From: Acorus gramineus
Lineage: Eukaryota > Streptophyta > Magnoliopsida > Acorales > Acoraceae
Direction: 5' to 3'
Length of the DNA: 64,000 bases
Assembly (NCBI GenBank): GCA_030737835.1
Contig: CM060848.1
Span: 16,082,804 to 16,146,803 of the forward strand
The notes under the pieces: generated by a model
Seen by the model: the letters and a program-made list of their open reading frames with translations, nothing else
What the model was told of the DNA's origin: nothing
Databases searched by the model: none
Part shown: in pieces, positions 35,639 through 47,689 of the stretch
How the letters are laid out: each line of letters begins with the position of its first letter
How positions within the stretch are numbered: the first letter of the stretch is position 1
Program-made: the position numbers and the translations under genes

Positions 35639-38600
35639 TCACAAAATAGGTGCGTTTATCTTGGGTCTTTCAAGAGGAAGCTTCTCTAATTCAATAACAG
35701 GACTTCCCTCACCAGTGAGATCCTCTTCTATCCCCTTGAGATCATTCAGAGCTCTCTTTGCATACACAGTGAACGCAACTGTGGTGATGATTGCAATGAT
35801 GAAAGAAATGATGTTGTACACTATCTCCACAGTTGTCAAGTGATGATTGCCATATTGCATATCAGCGAATGTCCTTATCAATCTGCCGCTGCAGTATAGC
35901 AGTTTAACAATGATAAAATTCAGTATTGGGTTGAATAAATCCAACATCAAATAACTTGTTGAACAGTGAGGATAGATCCATCTGAAAGTTGAAAGGGCTA
36001 GAGAACTCTCTTAGAAATATTCCTTCTAGTCGATGACCAAACTAATTCCCCACTATGTCAAATTACCTTAAAACTACAATGAAAACTAATATAAGAGAAT
36101 TTCTTCTCTCATATTAGTTTTTTTTTTTTTATATATATATCGGAGGGACCCCCTGTGGGCTGACCTTACGGTCAAGCTGGGAAGGCTATCTCCGCCATGA
36201 GACTGGCGGAGGTAGCCTTCCCAACTTGACCGTAAGGTCAACCACAGGGGGTCTCTCCGACATAAAAAAAAACTAATATGAAAGAAGAAATTCAGAATAT
36301 TCAAATCATATGAAATTTTACAGGTTCAATAAAGTCATTCAATTGAATCCTTGTTTGTCAAGGAATGAAGATTAATTTGATGGTTCAGCAAGCTTTCATT
36401 TACTAACATAGAATGGGTTCTGAAGTATTTGCTCCAAGAGATGGATCTATGTATGAGAATAGATATACTGATACATGGACCATGTCTCACATGGAGATAT
36501 TAGGGGATCTGACACACAGGTCATATGTATGAGAAAAGAACACAGAAAATGATTTGCATCTCAAAAAGGGTGTAGCTACACATGTAATAGCGTCAAATAA
36601 ACTCTCAATGATTTTTGTATCCTGATTCAACAAGTGAAGTGTCAGCAAGGTACTGTTACGAATGCCTGTCGTCAATCAAAAATAAACCATCCTAGTTATG
36701 TGGTAACCTTAATACATCAAAAGCATGAATGGTGATACAAAATTTTCTTGGCATTCATTTCCTTTGCTAGATAAATTGGATATGATGCATGTTATGAAAG
36801 TCAGATGTTGAATGTAAAATACATTGTGCTAGTTACATGGTTGCTCTGATATTTGCAAAAGTAGTAGTGTTGGTATGCACAGTAAATAATATAAGCGTTC
36901 TTCTGGTCAGAGATGTCAAATTGGACATGGTAAATGCAAAAGTGACACAGAACACACACAGAGAGGTAGAGAAAGAGAGAGATAGAGGGGAGACCTATAA
37001 ATGTAGATGAAAGCTTCAGGTACCATGCCAGCAATCGACCCACACAAGTATGGTCCAAACCTCATGTTTGTAACCACTATAGCATAGTTGAAGATTGTGT
37101 ATGGAAATGGTGAGATTCTGAAGAGCGCAACTACTCGAAACTGTTGAAACCAGCTTCCTTCCCCTGCCAGCCTAATTACAGCAGCTTTCTGTGGCCATCT
37201 CATTAGCCATCTCTGCACAATATAATGATGATGGAGATTGTTATGATAACAATGTACGGAATGCATCATGCATCCTTGGGAAAGTGCAATTATTCTTCAA
37301 TCTAAGATTGGGCTTGCATCTGAAAATGCGAGAGGGCTTACATGAATGCGGTCACGGAATGACAGCCCAATTAAATAGGGTAATACCATGCCAGCAGTTG
37401 TCCCAACCATAATTATCACAAATCCAAGGCCATATCCAAAAATCATTCCTGCCAACCACATAGATGGTCCAGAAGGAAGTAATACCACAGGGAATAGAGC
37501 TAGAGATGCAACTAGTACAAGAGCAAGAACAGGCCGTCCAAAAGCAGTTGCTTCCCATTGCATAATTGGCAGGAGAACCTACAAGAGAAGGTAACAGATC
37601 AGGTTCCCTGGGCGATGCTTGTGGACTATTAATGAAAGTATATACTGATGTAATATTTATTTCATGTTGCATTTTCACTAGGATTAATGTATTTCAACAT
37701 TCTTCTCCCAAAACTTGGGCATAAAACAACATTCAGCCACCATAAATTTACTGGCATAATTACTTGGTTTTCCTTACACCCAGTGTTTAGGGCCTATGCA
37801 CCATCCAAAAATATTCCCATGGCTATGTAGAATTGCTTTGGCAAGTAAAACCAAAATACACATGCACTGATGCACATTACTAAAGTCTAGGCATCAAAAA
37901 GTTGTATAACTGAAGCTAAAGTGTTCCTCACTAGGTGATTTGGGTGGCAACTATTTGTATCACGTAACCTACTACCACTTGGTGAATATTTACTAAAGCG
38001 TCTCCCCTCTCATCCATCAAGATTATCAAATATTTACACTTTTTTGGGAAAGTCTTCCACATTGATTTTCTGTTTATATTTTCTTAAGAGGATATATGTT
38101 TCTTTAATGTTAATTTCGTGGACCTTTACTCTTATTTTCCTAAAAAGGAGGGCCACGCAATGGTTCATTCACACAAAATATGTCGTCCAATGCATTTCAC
38201 AAGGCATTTAAACCATATTATGCAGAAAATTTTCAATCAGTAGTGGGATGTATGTGATTCACTAACTCTCCATTAAACATCATTTTGTCTATGTTACTTA
38301 TGTATATGCAACTGATGTTATTTGAGGCAACCACCAAAACTGTGATTCAACGATATATGATTCAAACTATATATGCTAAATTAAACCAGCACTTGTTCTT
38401 TTAAAAGCGAAAAAAAACATTGTATAATGAATATGGATGCAGTGTAAGTTCCGCAGGAAAGTAAAGTAATGGATAATGAGAATAAGTGATACCTTCTCGA
38501 GAAGAAATGGAACACCCCACTTTAGAAAAGCAGCAAGAAGCAACAGAATTATGAAACATCCAAACAAGGCTTTCATCCACCACATGAAAGATCTGCATTT

Positions 38601-38744
38601 GTAAGTTTCTTGAAGTTGCAAATTAACACTTTCAGAAACATTAGGCTCATCTGACACAACCAGCCTAACATATTCACTATCAACCCTTATATGCTGCTCA
38701 GAATTTGCACGGAGCTTTCCTAAAGCCTCAGATGAACTTGACAT
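35639..38744 (-). CDS. VTT-domain (TVP38/TMEM64, SNARE-associated Golgi) membrane protein
   Basis: Four coding exons: 38744-38493, 37578-37342, 37212-36995 and 35888-35639, all with GT/AG borders and compatible phases, give 318 residues. Segments: a polar cytosolic N-terminus, a first hydrophobic helix (about 56-76), then [40 protein letters not shown] and [19 protein letters not shown]. Next comes the family signature [14 protein letters not shown] with a re-entrant/helical stretch, [19 protein letters not shown], and a last helix [19 protein letters not shown] with an acidic tail. Family members are multipass endomembrane proteins; relatives act as lipid scramblases or in Golgi/ER trafficking. 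The exact plant role is unclear. A 5'-UTR intron is likely: a CGAG|gtaacc donor at 39637 and acceptors just upstream of the ATG. A 200-bp hairpin sits in intron 3. Confidence 0.9.
36097..36293. repeat. Long near-perfect hairpin in intron 3
   Basis: Arms 36097-36196 and 36205-36293 are inverted repeats with only a few mismatches, separated by an 8-base loop (ATGAGACT). The core words are CGGAGGGACCCCCTGTGGG, CTGACCTTACGGTCAAG and GGGAAGGCTATCTCCGCC. The outer arms have T/A runs and GAATTTCTTC...CATATTAGT. Most likely a foldback MITE; its transcript would be a long double-stranded hairpin because it lies in a transcribed intron. Confidence 0.8.
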
Positions 38745-40715
38745 AATTAAATTAAGCCTCTCACAGTCTGCACCCCGAAGCAATCTGTTTATCAAGACAA
38801 AGCACAAGAATAAGAAGCCTAAGCAATCAGACATAATCATAGAAAGGGTTTAACTTTGACAAAAATATCCAGTACATATAGGGTCAAGAAGCACAGGGGA
38901 TATGTCAATTGTTGAGGATATAAAAATGGATCAGAAAGCTAAGACACGTGAATACCATTAAATGATGTAGACCATACACTTGAACATCATGCAATAGAGA
39001 GGTTCACATAGAGAAAATACATCAAAAATTGGGTGTAAAAATTCCCTTGTTCTCAATGAGCGTGGAGCAATTTTCAATTGATGGGTCCAATTCTCCATGT
39101 ATCTCGTCAAAAAACGTCAAACCTTCTAAAATCTCCAATTTCATATTCCACTTCTATCAAGTAATAGAGGAACCTAAGATTATTATACACTAAAATCCAA
39201 AGACAGTACTCACCATCAATTTAGCTGATGAATATGAAAGTGAATAAGCTACTCGTTCCTGTTTGAAAATTTCATGATGTCAGTATTTTTGAGATCACCA
39301 GATTGTAAAGTACCAAAACTGATTCTTTTTGGAGGAGGACACCTCCAACGATATAAACACAGAAAGAACCAGTTTTTTTTTTAAAAAAAAATAATTAAAA
39401 AGAAACCCAATTCAGTTATTCACATACAGTTCATCTAATTAAATGGATTGCGGTCCAATAAAAATCGAGAGAATCGAAAAGGAAAGACGGAGAGAAGAGG
39501 GAGTGAACAAACCCATTCACGATCGAACTAACTGGGTCAAATAGGAATACAAGAAACACTTGGGAAAAAAAAACATATATTATACAATGAAAATTGAAGA
39601 ACAAACGAAATAAAAAATAGAGAATAGAAAGGTTACCTCGTCCTTGAAAAACGACAGGAGAGATCGTTCGGGAGATTTAAAGAATCGATGAAGATTAAAC
39701 AGTAAAAAAGAGGCAGGGACACGGACACAAATCACAGGACTCCCCCTCTTTTTTTTCTTTTTTTTTTTCTTTTCTTGTTTTGGGGAAGAAGTGAAAAGGA
39801 AGCGTAAATACACGACCTTGAAAAACAAAAGAGCTTCCAAGAGAAGCAGAAGAGAAAAGAGGTTTGTCGCGTCCGAAAGACCAAAATACCCCTTACCCGC
39901 ATCATCAATGGAATACTAATTCAAAACACTCTCAATATTAAAATATAATTAAAATATATATATTATGACATTCAAACTGGGAATCCGAAAAATGTGCTTC
40001 GACGGTTCCGTTTGAATTTTCGAGGAAAATCAGATGAACGGACCGTTCACACAATCCCAGACCACCACAGATTCAACGACTTCTAGAACGCCAGAAATTG
40101 AAAACATGACAAATGTCAATGTCATTTTTAGGGAAGTAGGAGGGCGGATATGGACTTTGAGTCGTCAACGGACAACAACGACAAAACCTCAAAACCTGTT
40201 CGCTGGATAAAGCATTAAACGAACACTGATATTCCTTTTTTTTTTTTTTTTCTATTTTTTTTGGTCTGGTGTAGTCTGGTTGGCGTCTTGGCGATCAATT
40301 TTTTTATTCATATTATTCCATCTTTATATCGATCACCTCACCAATTCAATTTATATAGCTACAGAATAGACAATGGGAAACAAAGCGACTCTGTCAATTG
40401 AAAGTATATAATTAGCATTAGTGACTGATTGTGTCCAATTTTTTTATGTCAATCGTGTTGGGAGGGGAGTCCACCAAAAAGGGGGGTGGGTGGGTGTGTG
40501 TTAGTTGTGCACTCTAGACTTTCTGTTTTGCTTAATAGTGGGGTTTTCTCCGCACTTGTCCCCTTACGCTGGGACAATCTTTCCATTGAGCGTGGTGCAG
40601 CCTCTTTTTTTTCTCCTGCTTAGCGGTCTAAGCAGATTTTCCTTGTACATATTGTTCCATTTTTCTAGTTTTTGGTATATGATTATAGTGGATGAATGGT
40701 GAATCGAGAGCTGTA
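38745..40715. other. 5' UTR, 5'-UTR intron and promoter region of the VTT gene
   Basis: No coding sequence. A splice donor read on the minus strand (CGAG|GTAACC, exon end at 39637) suggests a non-coding first exon that extends to about 39700-39850. The promoter of the minus-strand gene would lie beyond about 39850. The rest to 40715 is spacer with T runs and a G-rich stretch near 40480. Confidence 0.4.
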
Positions 40716-40719
40716 GAGC

Positions 40720-41158
40720 AATTGAGAAAAGTTACTTCTAGTTTTTAAAAATTGATGAGAATTTTTAAGCTTCTTTGTTGGCTAAAAGCCATAGATACGG
40801 TCCTCATCACATTAGCCAGTTTTTTCCCCTTAAAATTATTTATATACAAGTATAGAAATAGGGGAGTCTCCTTTCTTTATTAGATTCTATAGCTTGACAA
40901 ATATGTAGCCCGGCCCTTTTGTTGTCCAATTTTTATGGATACAAATTACAAAGGTGAGAACATCAAAAAGAAGAAAATGAAATGATATGACAGTCTTAAC
41001 TTCTCCAGCAAGGCAAGCGTGAGTTACTTGAAAAGGTTGGGGATTCGTCGACTATTGATATTTCTTTGGCTAACTTTGAAAAATGGGATAACTCGTGACC
41101 AATCCGGGAAAAGAAAGAGGAATAGACATTGCTAGTTTACAGGCAAAGTCTGTTTGCT
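40720..41158. repeat. Segmental duplication flank, copy 1
   Basis: About 430 bases that recur, diverged by small indels, at 46740-47165. Shared words include ATCACATTAGCCAGTTTTT, TTGTTGTCCAATTTTTATGG, CAGCAAGGCAAGCGTGAGTT and AGTTGGGGATTCGTC. It abuts the CHX relic at 41159. Confidence 0.8.
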
Positions 41159-41482
41159 AATGGCGGCTCCACCAACGCCGATGCGGTTGTCACCGACATG
41201 GTCTCCGCCCTCCTCCTCCTCCTCCTCCTCCTCCTCCTCCAATGTGATCGACTTCACTGCCCCTGAATCCACCTTCTCTACTAATTTCAGCTCCCTGATG
41301 CACTCCAGTCAGTGGATCCCTCGTCCAACAACGTCTCCACTCCGACTCTGACGCTCTTATCACCATTAACCGTCTCCTCCAAGAGGGACTTTCTGGGCAG
41401 GCAGTGGCACGAAGCGCTGCACGGTTAGGACGATCCCGGGGTGCTCTGTGATGCGAACCGCGTACGCGTGCGAGCGCCTGCT
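41159..41482 (-). pseudogene. CHX relic 1 (C-terminal fragments)
   Basis: Read on the minus strand this matches two separate parts of exon 2 of the intact exchanger at 56.3-58.6 kb. The first is a stretch corresponding to the intact gene's 56750-56885 region, including the LLDEG and SWRRRL-encoding parts. The second is a short piece near its stop. About 130 bases between are missing, and a (CTC)n expansion (about 41212-41239) replaces the junction. Frames are broken by stops and indels, so it cannot make a protein. Confidence 0.75.
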
Positions 41483-41664
41483 GGGACAATCTTTCTGTTT
41501 CATTTTTCTGGTTTGTGGTTAATAGCATACTTCGGGTCTATCTGGGACTGAGACGGGGACGTCCGTATTGGAAAAACAAAAAGAAAAGGATGCAATGGAA
41601 CAGCACTCTTTACCTGATTTTTCGAACGCGGGCTAAAATGATCTCTGTGTGAGGGGGAAACTTA

Positions 41665-43075
41665 GGGGCCGTTTTTATTCAGCTTAAATTGAATATGTAT
41701 TCAGCTTAAAACTAAAATTCAGTACTTATTTCTTTCTTGATCGTTTGGTTGGCTGGCTTATAAGCACTGATAAACTTCCTCGTTCAGTTAAAAAATTGGT
41801 ATCGCATTCAGCAGGGATAAGATGACTTTTTTTTCTGCTCTCGCGTTCAGCTCTTTGGTTCAGCACATGAAAAGACAACACTACCCCTGTCAAACTAAAC
41901 AATTTACATAGGGTATTTAAACCCCCTCTTTCAAGTTCTCTCTCTCCTCACCGCTCTCTGCATCGAATACATCTCGATCTGTCTGTGACATCCCCTCCCT
42001 CACGGTCACCGTCACCGCCTCCAACTCCAACATCCCCTCCCTCTCCCGCTCCCCTTCCGCCGCCTCCACCTGGGTCTCCTCCAACCTCCTCCCCTTCATC
42101 CCCGCCACCAATATCAACTGCATCGCCGTCAGCAATGAAGTCCTCGCCACCAGCGATAAGCTCCTCATCTCCCTCCTCCTCCTGGCAATGCGGTCCCTCT
42201 CCCCCACCATCACCCCCGCCTCTCTGTCCAGATCTCCACACCCCACTCCCTCAGCATCCTCGCCGCCTTCGAACCCCCCTCCGCCGGTCAGTTTCGACTG
42301 GGGTACGACCGGGTGATCTTCTGGCCAATGCTCGACTACCATCGACAGACCAAAACCCCCTTCCTCGTCAACCCCTACCCCTACTTCGGATTCACCTCCA
42401 AAACCCTAAATTACGCCCTCAAATTTGGGGGTTTTCGACGCCATCCCCTTCTGGTTGGTGATTCCAATGTATAGCTGGTTATTTTACTTGAGTTAGCCAA
42501 GCCAATTGGATGGCAATGGAGACAATACTTTGTTGACAAAAAAAAAAAAATGTTGTCATATGTTATAATGAATCATTTATATACAGATTGTGGTTGATAT
42601 GGATTCGTGATGCAAGTATGCATGGAGATACCATTGACTTTGCCGCACGAGCCATAATATCTCAAAACAGAATATCTTAAGCCGTCGACGTCTTAGGATC
42701 TCCCTCCTCCTTCCGGCCGGTTCTGTATAGGTTTCCATCTGGTTCTCATATGGTTCAAATCTTAGGTGGTGTAGTAATTTTAACTAACCCAATCAAATCC
42801 ATTTTTTTAAATTAATGGGAAGAATAAGCAAATTTTTAAGTTTTTAATCAAACATCAAATAACATTTCACGCTTATTAAATGGACCAAAATACCTTTCAA
42901 ATAAGCTCTACTGTTAAGTGGTGAACCAAACACACTTATCTCCATAAGTGCTTATAATTTTCGCTGAACCAAACAGTTTTTTTTTTCTAAACTAATTAAA
43001 ACTTATCAGAACTTATATAATCTGCACTTATGAATCAGCACTTAAAATCAGCATTCCGCTGAACCAAACAGCCCC
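41665..43075. mobile_element. TIR element (PIF/Harbinger-like) carrying a GH17 gene fragment
   Basis: A 1411-bp element flanked by identical TTA (41662-41664 and 43076-43078). The ends GGGGCCGTTTTTATTCAGC and the complement of GGGGCTGTTTGGTTCAGC match with one gap. Subterminal AGCACTTAT-type words repeat near both ends, including a second internal copy of GCTGAACCAAACAG at 42964. The interior holds a GC-rich host-gene fragment (41999-42429) and no transposase, so it is a non-autonomous, gene-carrying element. Confidence 0.75.
41999..42429 (+). pseudogene. Captured fragment of glucan endo-1,3-beta-glucosidase (GH17)
   Basis: In the plus-strand frame beginning at 41999 the sequence encodes LTVTVTASNSNIPSLS, AASTWVSSNLLPFIPATNIN and CIAVSNEVLATSDKLLIS. 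This is the GH17 region around the acid/base glutamate (Asn-Glu-Val-Leu). After a frameshift near 42222-42229 it continues with ISTPHSLSILAAFEPPSAGQ, LGYDRVIFWPMLDYHRQTK and PFLVNPYPYFGFTSKTLNYA. The parent enzyme would hydrolyse beta-1,3-glucan (callose) in cell walls. The N-terminus, the nucleophile region and the C-terminus are absent and the frame is broken, so it is non-functional. Confidence 0.85.
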
Positions 43076-43232
43076 TTAGTTCACTGCAGAAGCAACAAAT
43101 GCGTTTAGATACACGATGGTGTTTCTAAAGTTTTCCACTGCGTATCTAAATAAGACCTTCGTATAATCACAAAAGAAAAATATGCTAAATTTTTTTTAAG
43201 GGTTGAAACTTTTAAAAATTTATATAAGACAT

Positions 43233-43921
43233 TGTGGAAGTAAAAATCCTCACCACGACACGTGTCAGGCCAGGATTGACGTGTCATAGCAAGACGGATA
43301 TGGGCCATGCGTGGGCCCCGTGAATCAGAGTCTGGATGCGTTGACACGAGTAGATCTAGGGTCTAGTCGGACAATCAGGCACCTCGCGAAAGAATACCAC
43401 CCAGAGCAGTTAAGGGACGACCAGACAAGAGGTATGGTTGAACGACCTTACTCCTCGCGTACGAGCAGAGAAGACACGACCAGACAAGAGGTCTGGTCGG
43501 GTGATCTTTCGTCTCGCAAACGTACTCAAAATGACATGGCGGGAAAACGAGTAGGCCAAAGGGTCACGAGCAGACTAAAGAAACAGTCAAAGAAATGAAA
43601 CGCCTGTAACTGCCAAGTTGACAATTAAGGCTCACTACCTACAAAACGTGGGTAATCAAGGGTTCGACGTAGGGAACGTTTCCCTGGAAAAAACCCCACT
43701 AAACACTTAATGGCAATGCAGTTACAAGGCCAGTAAAAAAACTACGTGTGACTTGATCCATAAAGGGTACGTAGGCAACTTATAAAGAAGTCGCGCGATA
43801 GCACTCTAAAGTGAGTCATTCATCCAGTCAATCACAGTCAATCATCAAGACAAAAACAAAGTCCAATCCGAGTTTTAATCCCACTTCTATAAATTTAACT
43901 GTAGGAAAATTATCCTTCACA
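43233..43921. mobile_element. LTR-like retrotransposon remnant
   Basis: A 689-base stretch beginning TGTGGAAG and ending CTTCACA (imperfect TG...CA inverted ends). It contains repeated GACCAGACAAGAGGT words, and a TATAAAG-type element followed by a TCACAGTCAATCATCAAGAC leader. This layout resembles a solo LTR of a Ty3/gypsy-type element. I see no 5-bp duplication and no internal coding region, so the call is tentative. Confidence 0.45.
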
Positions 43922-44360
43922 TTATAAAATCATATTTTTACTTTTTAAAGATTTTTTTGTTAAGCGTCTTCTTAGAGCATTTGTCAAAATATTTATTAGT
44001 CATGAATTTATATATCAATATAAATCATTGCTTTTGCATTAAATGCACATTTAAATGTCTCCAATGATCATAACACAACGGTTCAAGGCTTATATGTGTT
44101 AAGGGTAGGTTTTGAATTCGAATATAAAAAATAAATGGTTTTAGTATTTTAAAATTCATAAACTGCCCCTCCAAACAAAATACAAAATATTTAAAAAATG
44201 TATATTTTACAATTATATGATATTAAAATTCTTATTTAAAGATATTTAAACATAAAAATTAAAAAAATGACGTGCATGCATTTTTCTAAAATATTATAAA
44301 ATTAGAAAATCAAGATGAAAAAATCTTGCAAATACAATGATTGAAATGCCATACTAGTTA

Positions 44361-44687
44361 GTTAGTTTTTTTTTTTTTTTTTTTTTTTTTAGAAAAAAGA
44401 TGGACTATATAACTTTTGAAACATAAGTTACAATATGTTGAATTCTTACCTCCACACAAGAGGGGGTGAGGAGAGGAGTACTCAGAGCTCGATGAGTTCA
44501 ATAGAAGATGAAGCCACACAAGATGTGTGAATCTCTTCTCCCTTGAAACAAATCGAAACAAAGTAAAAAGAGGGGCATCCGAACTGAGAACAGTCCAGGT
44601 AGCCAAAATGAAATAAAAGCTAACAGATGATGCCCGACACCAACCCAAGCAGAAGTCCGCACCAGCTAACCGCAAACTAGCAAAGAT
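44361..44687 (-). mobile_element. Short retroposon with poly(A) and target duplication
   Basis: About 330 bases flanked by the 11-bp duplication CATACTAGTTA (44350-44360 and 44688-44698). The left side is a T tract of about 25 bases, the poly(A) tail of a minus-strand insertion. The body contains CTAGTTTGCGGTTAGCTGGT and ATTCACACATCTTGTGTGGC on the minus strand. No RNA polymerase III boxes are obvious, so it is probably the 3' end of a LINE. Confidence 0.7.
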
Positions 44688-44698
44688 CATACTAGTTA

Positions 44699-45180
44699 AC
44701 TACACTATTTTTGTAGGTAAGGATATTTGCATAAAAATTTATTTATGAGAAAAGTGAAATGTCATTTTTATTTATGAGGATAGTGAATATCCGATGACTC
44801 AAAAATTAAGTATAGATCCGGTAACTCAAACAAATTGATTCATTTAATTATTTAAATTCATTCTGATCCAATCATTATTAGACAGACATATCATTCCATA
44901 ACTATTACCTAGAGAAGTATTAATGCATCATATTCAAATTAGACATTTGTTTGTCATTCTTTTTCTTTTCATCCTAAGATTTATGAAAGATACCAGAGTT
45001 CCGGAATACCACAAATCCGTCCAAAAGTCTGTTATGAGACATAATGCGGGACACAAAATGCTACTAAAGCATCAGTTCTCACTAATAAGAACAAAAAGAT
45101 ATCGGTGACATTGGATTCATCGATACCAGCAATAATAGTGCTTTTCATACAGCAAACAGCAGTGGTATATGATTGGTTAT
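44699..45180. other. Gene-free spacer
   Basis: AT-rich sequence between two transposon remnants; nothing coding recognised. Confidence 0.35.
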
Positions 45181-46702
45181 AGGGTGAATTGTCCAAATAC
45201 TCTTGCAGTCAACTCTAAATTATTTCTGTGCTCCTACCTTTTTTTAAAAAAAAATTTGTATCCCTGTAACAAACACATAATTTTTTTTTCTACCCTCATC
45301 TCTTTAATTCCCCCAACCCCACAAAATCGCAGTTTTTTAAGTGCATATATGTTTTCTATAACTTGAAGAATACAAAATGTAATTTCTCTAAATATTATAT
45401 GTAAAATGCACTATTATGTCATGTAAAAATAGTAACTTGCAAAACACTAGAGAAACATAAATTAATGCATAACATTAATATATATATGTGGAGATGCAGA
45501 AATTGACTATCCAGACTCAGGTCATCAAGATCCGTTGGCTCTACTTCTCTGGGACTCTTTTCCTAGATCCGGCCGGTTTCTCTCCTTCTAGAATGTGGTA
45601 GACAATTTATTTTTTGACTGAACTTGATATTTCTCTCTAGACTGCTTACGTACCCCTCTTTTTGTCTCTGGGGATCAAATCCTATGTAGTTCCCTTTTAT
45701 AGTGCTCTTCCAATCCCTAGAACTTTGTGGAAATCACATCCCTATGGATGAGATGGGATCTCAAATCCTGGGGATACATCCCATGCACTTTAGATTTGCA
45801 TAATTCATAACCATTATCTTTTTATAAATGACCTAGATTTGTCAGGATTTAAGGAGTTGACTCATTATTGATTCCATATCTAAGGCATATCCATGCAATC
45901 TTAGAGGATGAGTATTTTGATGTCCTTAGATTTGATAAATTTGTATCAATCCAGGAAATCAGCAATGGATAATCTTTGACTAAATTGAGGAGTTTTTGAC
46001 TTGAGATGTGTTCGGTCGTTGGGTTTTGATGGGCTGGCGGGTCGGATCCACCCATGGTGGCGATCCGGGTCGTGGGCCCTCGCCAATCGGGTCATGGGCC
46101 GCCGGTACTAGGAGCATAGTTGGTGGCCCTTATTTTTTGGCCCTATAGTATGGTTCTTATATTGTCATGAAATGCACACTTATTGGTGTTTGATTTATTT
46201 GAGTATTTGATTAATTGTTGCATCTCTAATATAGTTTGAACTGCGCTTTCTTCCTAATGAGTGTTTGACTTTAACCAAAAAATAACATGAAGATGATCAG
46301 AGAAAATACAACATCTCAGTTCATTAAGATAGGAAAAGAACATCGAAATGCAAACATTCGATGAATTCAAGTGTTTTGATGTATTTATTGTAATAAAATA
46401 TTTTTAGGTGTTATGCATTAACGTATGTTTCTCTAGTGTTTTGTAAGTTAGCATTTTTACATGACATGCGTAACAATGCACTTACAAATGATATTTACAG
46501 AAATTACATTTTGTGTTCTGAAAGTTACATAAAACATATATATACGGAGAGAACTGCGATTTTGTAGGACTGGGGGAATTAAAGGGATGAGGGTAGAAAA
46601 AAAATTAGGTGTTGCTGTAGGGGTACATAAATTTGTTTTCAAAAAATGGGGGCACATGGATAATTGGGGGTTAGCTACAGGGGTATTTGAACAATTAACC
46701 CT
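45181..46702. mobile_element. Element with ~300-bp terminal inverted repeats (Mutator-like)
   Basis: The left arm (45181-45480) and right arm (46398-46702) are inverted copies: AGGGTGAATTGTCCAAATAC versus the complement of AGGGTTAATTGTTCAAATAC. Shared inner words include ACTACAAAATCGCAGTT-type sequence and GTGTTTCTCTAG/CTAGAGAAACAT. Long inverted repeats suggest a Mutator-like element. The unique centre (45490-46390) has a GC-rich GGCGGGTCGGATCCACCCATGG block at 46033 and no recognised protein. I found no convincing 9-bp duplication. Confidence 0.6.
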
Positions 46703-46739
46703 TGATTATATTGGAGGAATTTTGAATCGAAAGTTGTAA

Positions 46740-47165
46740 AAGTTACATCACCCATTTTAATTATAAATATAATTAATGAAAATTATTATACTTCTTTGTT
46801 TGGTAAAGCCAGGGATATAGTCCCATCACATTAGCCAGTTTTTTTTTCCCCTTAAAACAATTATACAAGTATAGAAACACTGCAGTCTCCTTTCTTGATT
46901 AATTGCTTGACAAATATGTAGCCCTTTTGTTGTCCAATTTTTATGGATGCAAAGGTGAGAACATCAAAAAGAAGAAAATGAAACGATGTGACAATCTAAC
47001 TACACCAGCAAGGCAAGCGTGAGTTACTTGAAAAAGTTGGGGATTCGTCAACTTGATATTTCTTTGGCTTACTTGAAAAATGGAATAACTCGTGACCTAT
47101 CCGGGAAATGAAAGAGGAATAAACATTGCTATTTTACAGGCCAAGTCAATTTGTGTGATAATAGA
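46740..47165. repeat. Segmental duplication flank, copy 2
   Basis: Counterpart of 40720-41158, with the same order of shared words. It is not followed directly by CHX sequence but by further spacer with an 18-base C run at 47235-47252. Confidence 0.8.
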
Positions 47166-47689
47166 ATCTATTACATGCACATGTAGATGAGTAGGGATGA
47201 ATATTAATTCTGTCTGGTTGTCTAGCATTTTCATCCCCCCCCCCCCCCCCCCTCATGATAAACACCCCGAGGGCATCTAAAAGCAGTCATCAACGAATGA
47301 TGAGACTACAATTCAATGCCAACATGAAAAAGATTTTATTATTAATATTTTATGTTTTTTTTTTTTTGAAATAGGTGTTTTTCCATTTGTTCAATTCCAT
47401 CGATGTTTGTTGGTTTTTAATGAAACACTAAGATGACACAAGTCAGTCTTCAACTAAAAAATTATAAAAACAGATTGAATCTCATCTTCTCTTTTAGGCT
47501 TGTACGCGCACATAAGGGTAGGTTTTGAATTAGACTTAGCCTAGTAGATCATGGTGATGTGATAATCAAAATCACATTTAATTAAACAAGGATTTACACC
47601 AAGTAAGGTTTCAGTAAAATAACAGTGGACTGGTGTCATTTGAAGGAGATTGAACTCTTACGTTTGTGGAAGTCTGGAAGATAGAGGAA

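Noticed and set aside
41985..42461. 158-residue Ser/Pro-rich open frame
   Set aside because: It is out of frame with the GH17 fragment; its Ser/Pro repetitiveness is a by-product of TCC/CCC codons read in the wrong frame.
44358..44690. 110-residue open frame ending in poly-Lys
   Set aside because: The lysines come from the poly(A) tail of a retroposon; the rest shows no domain.
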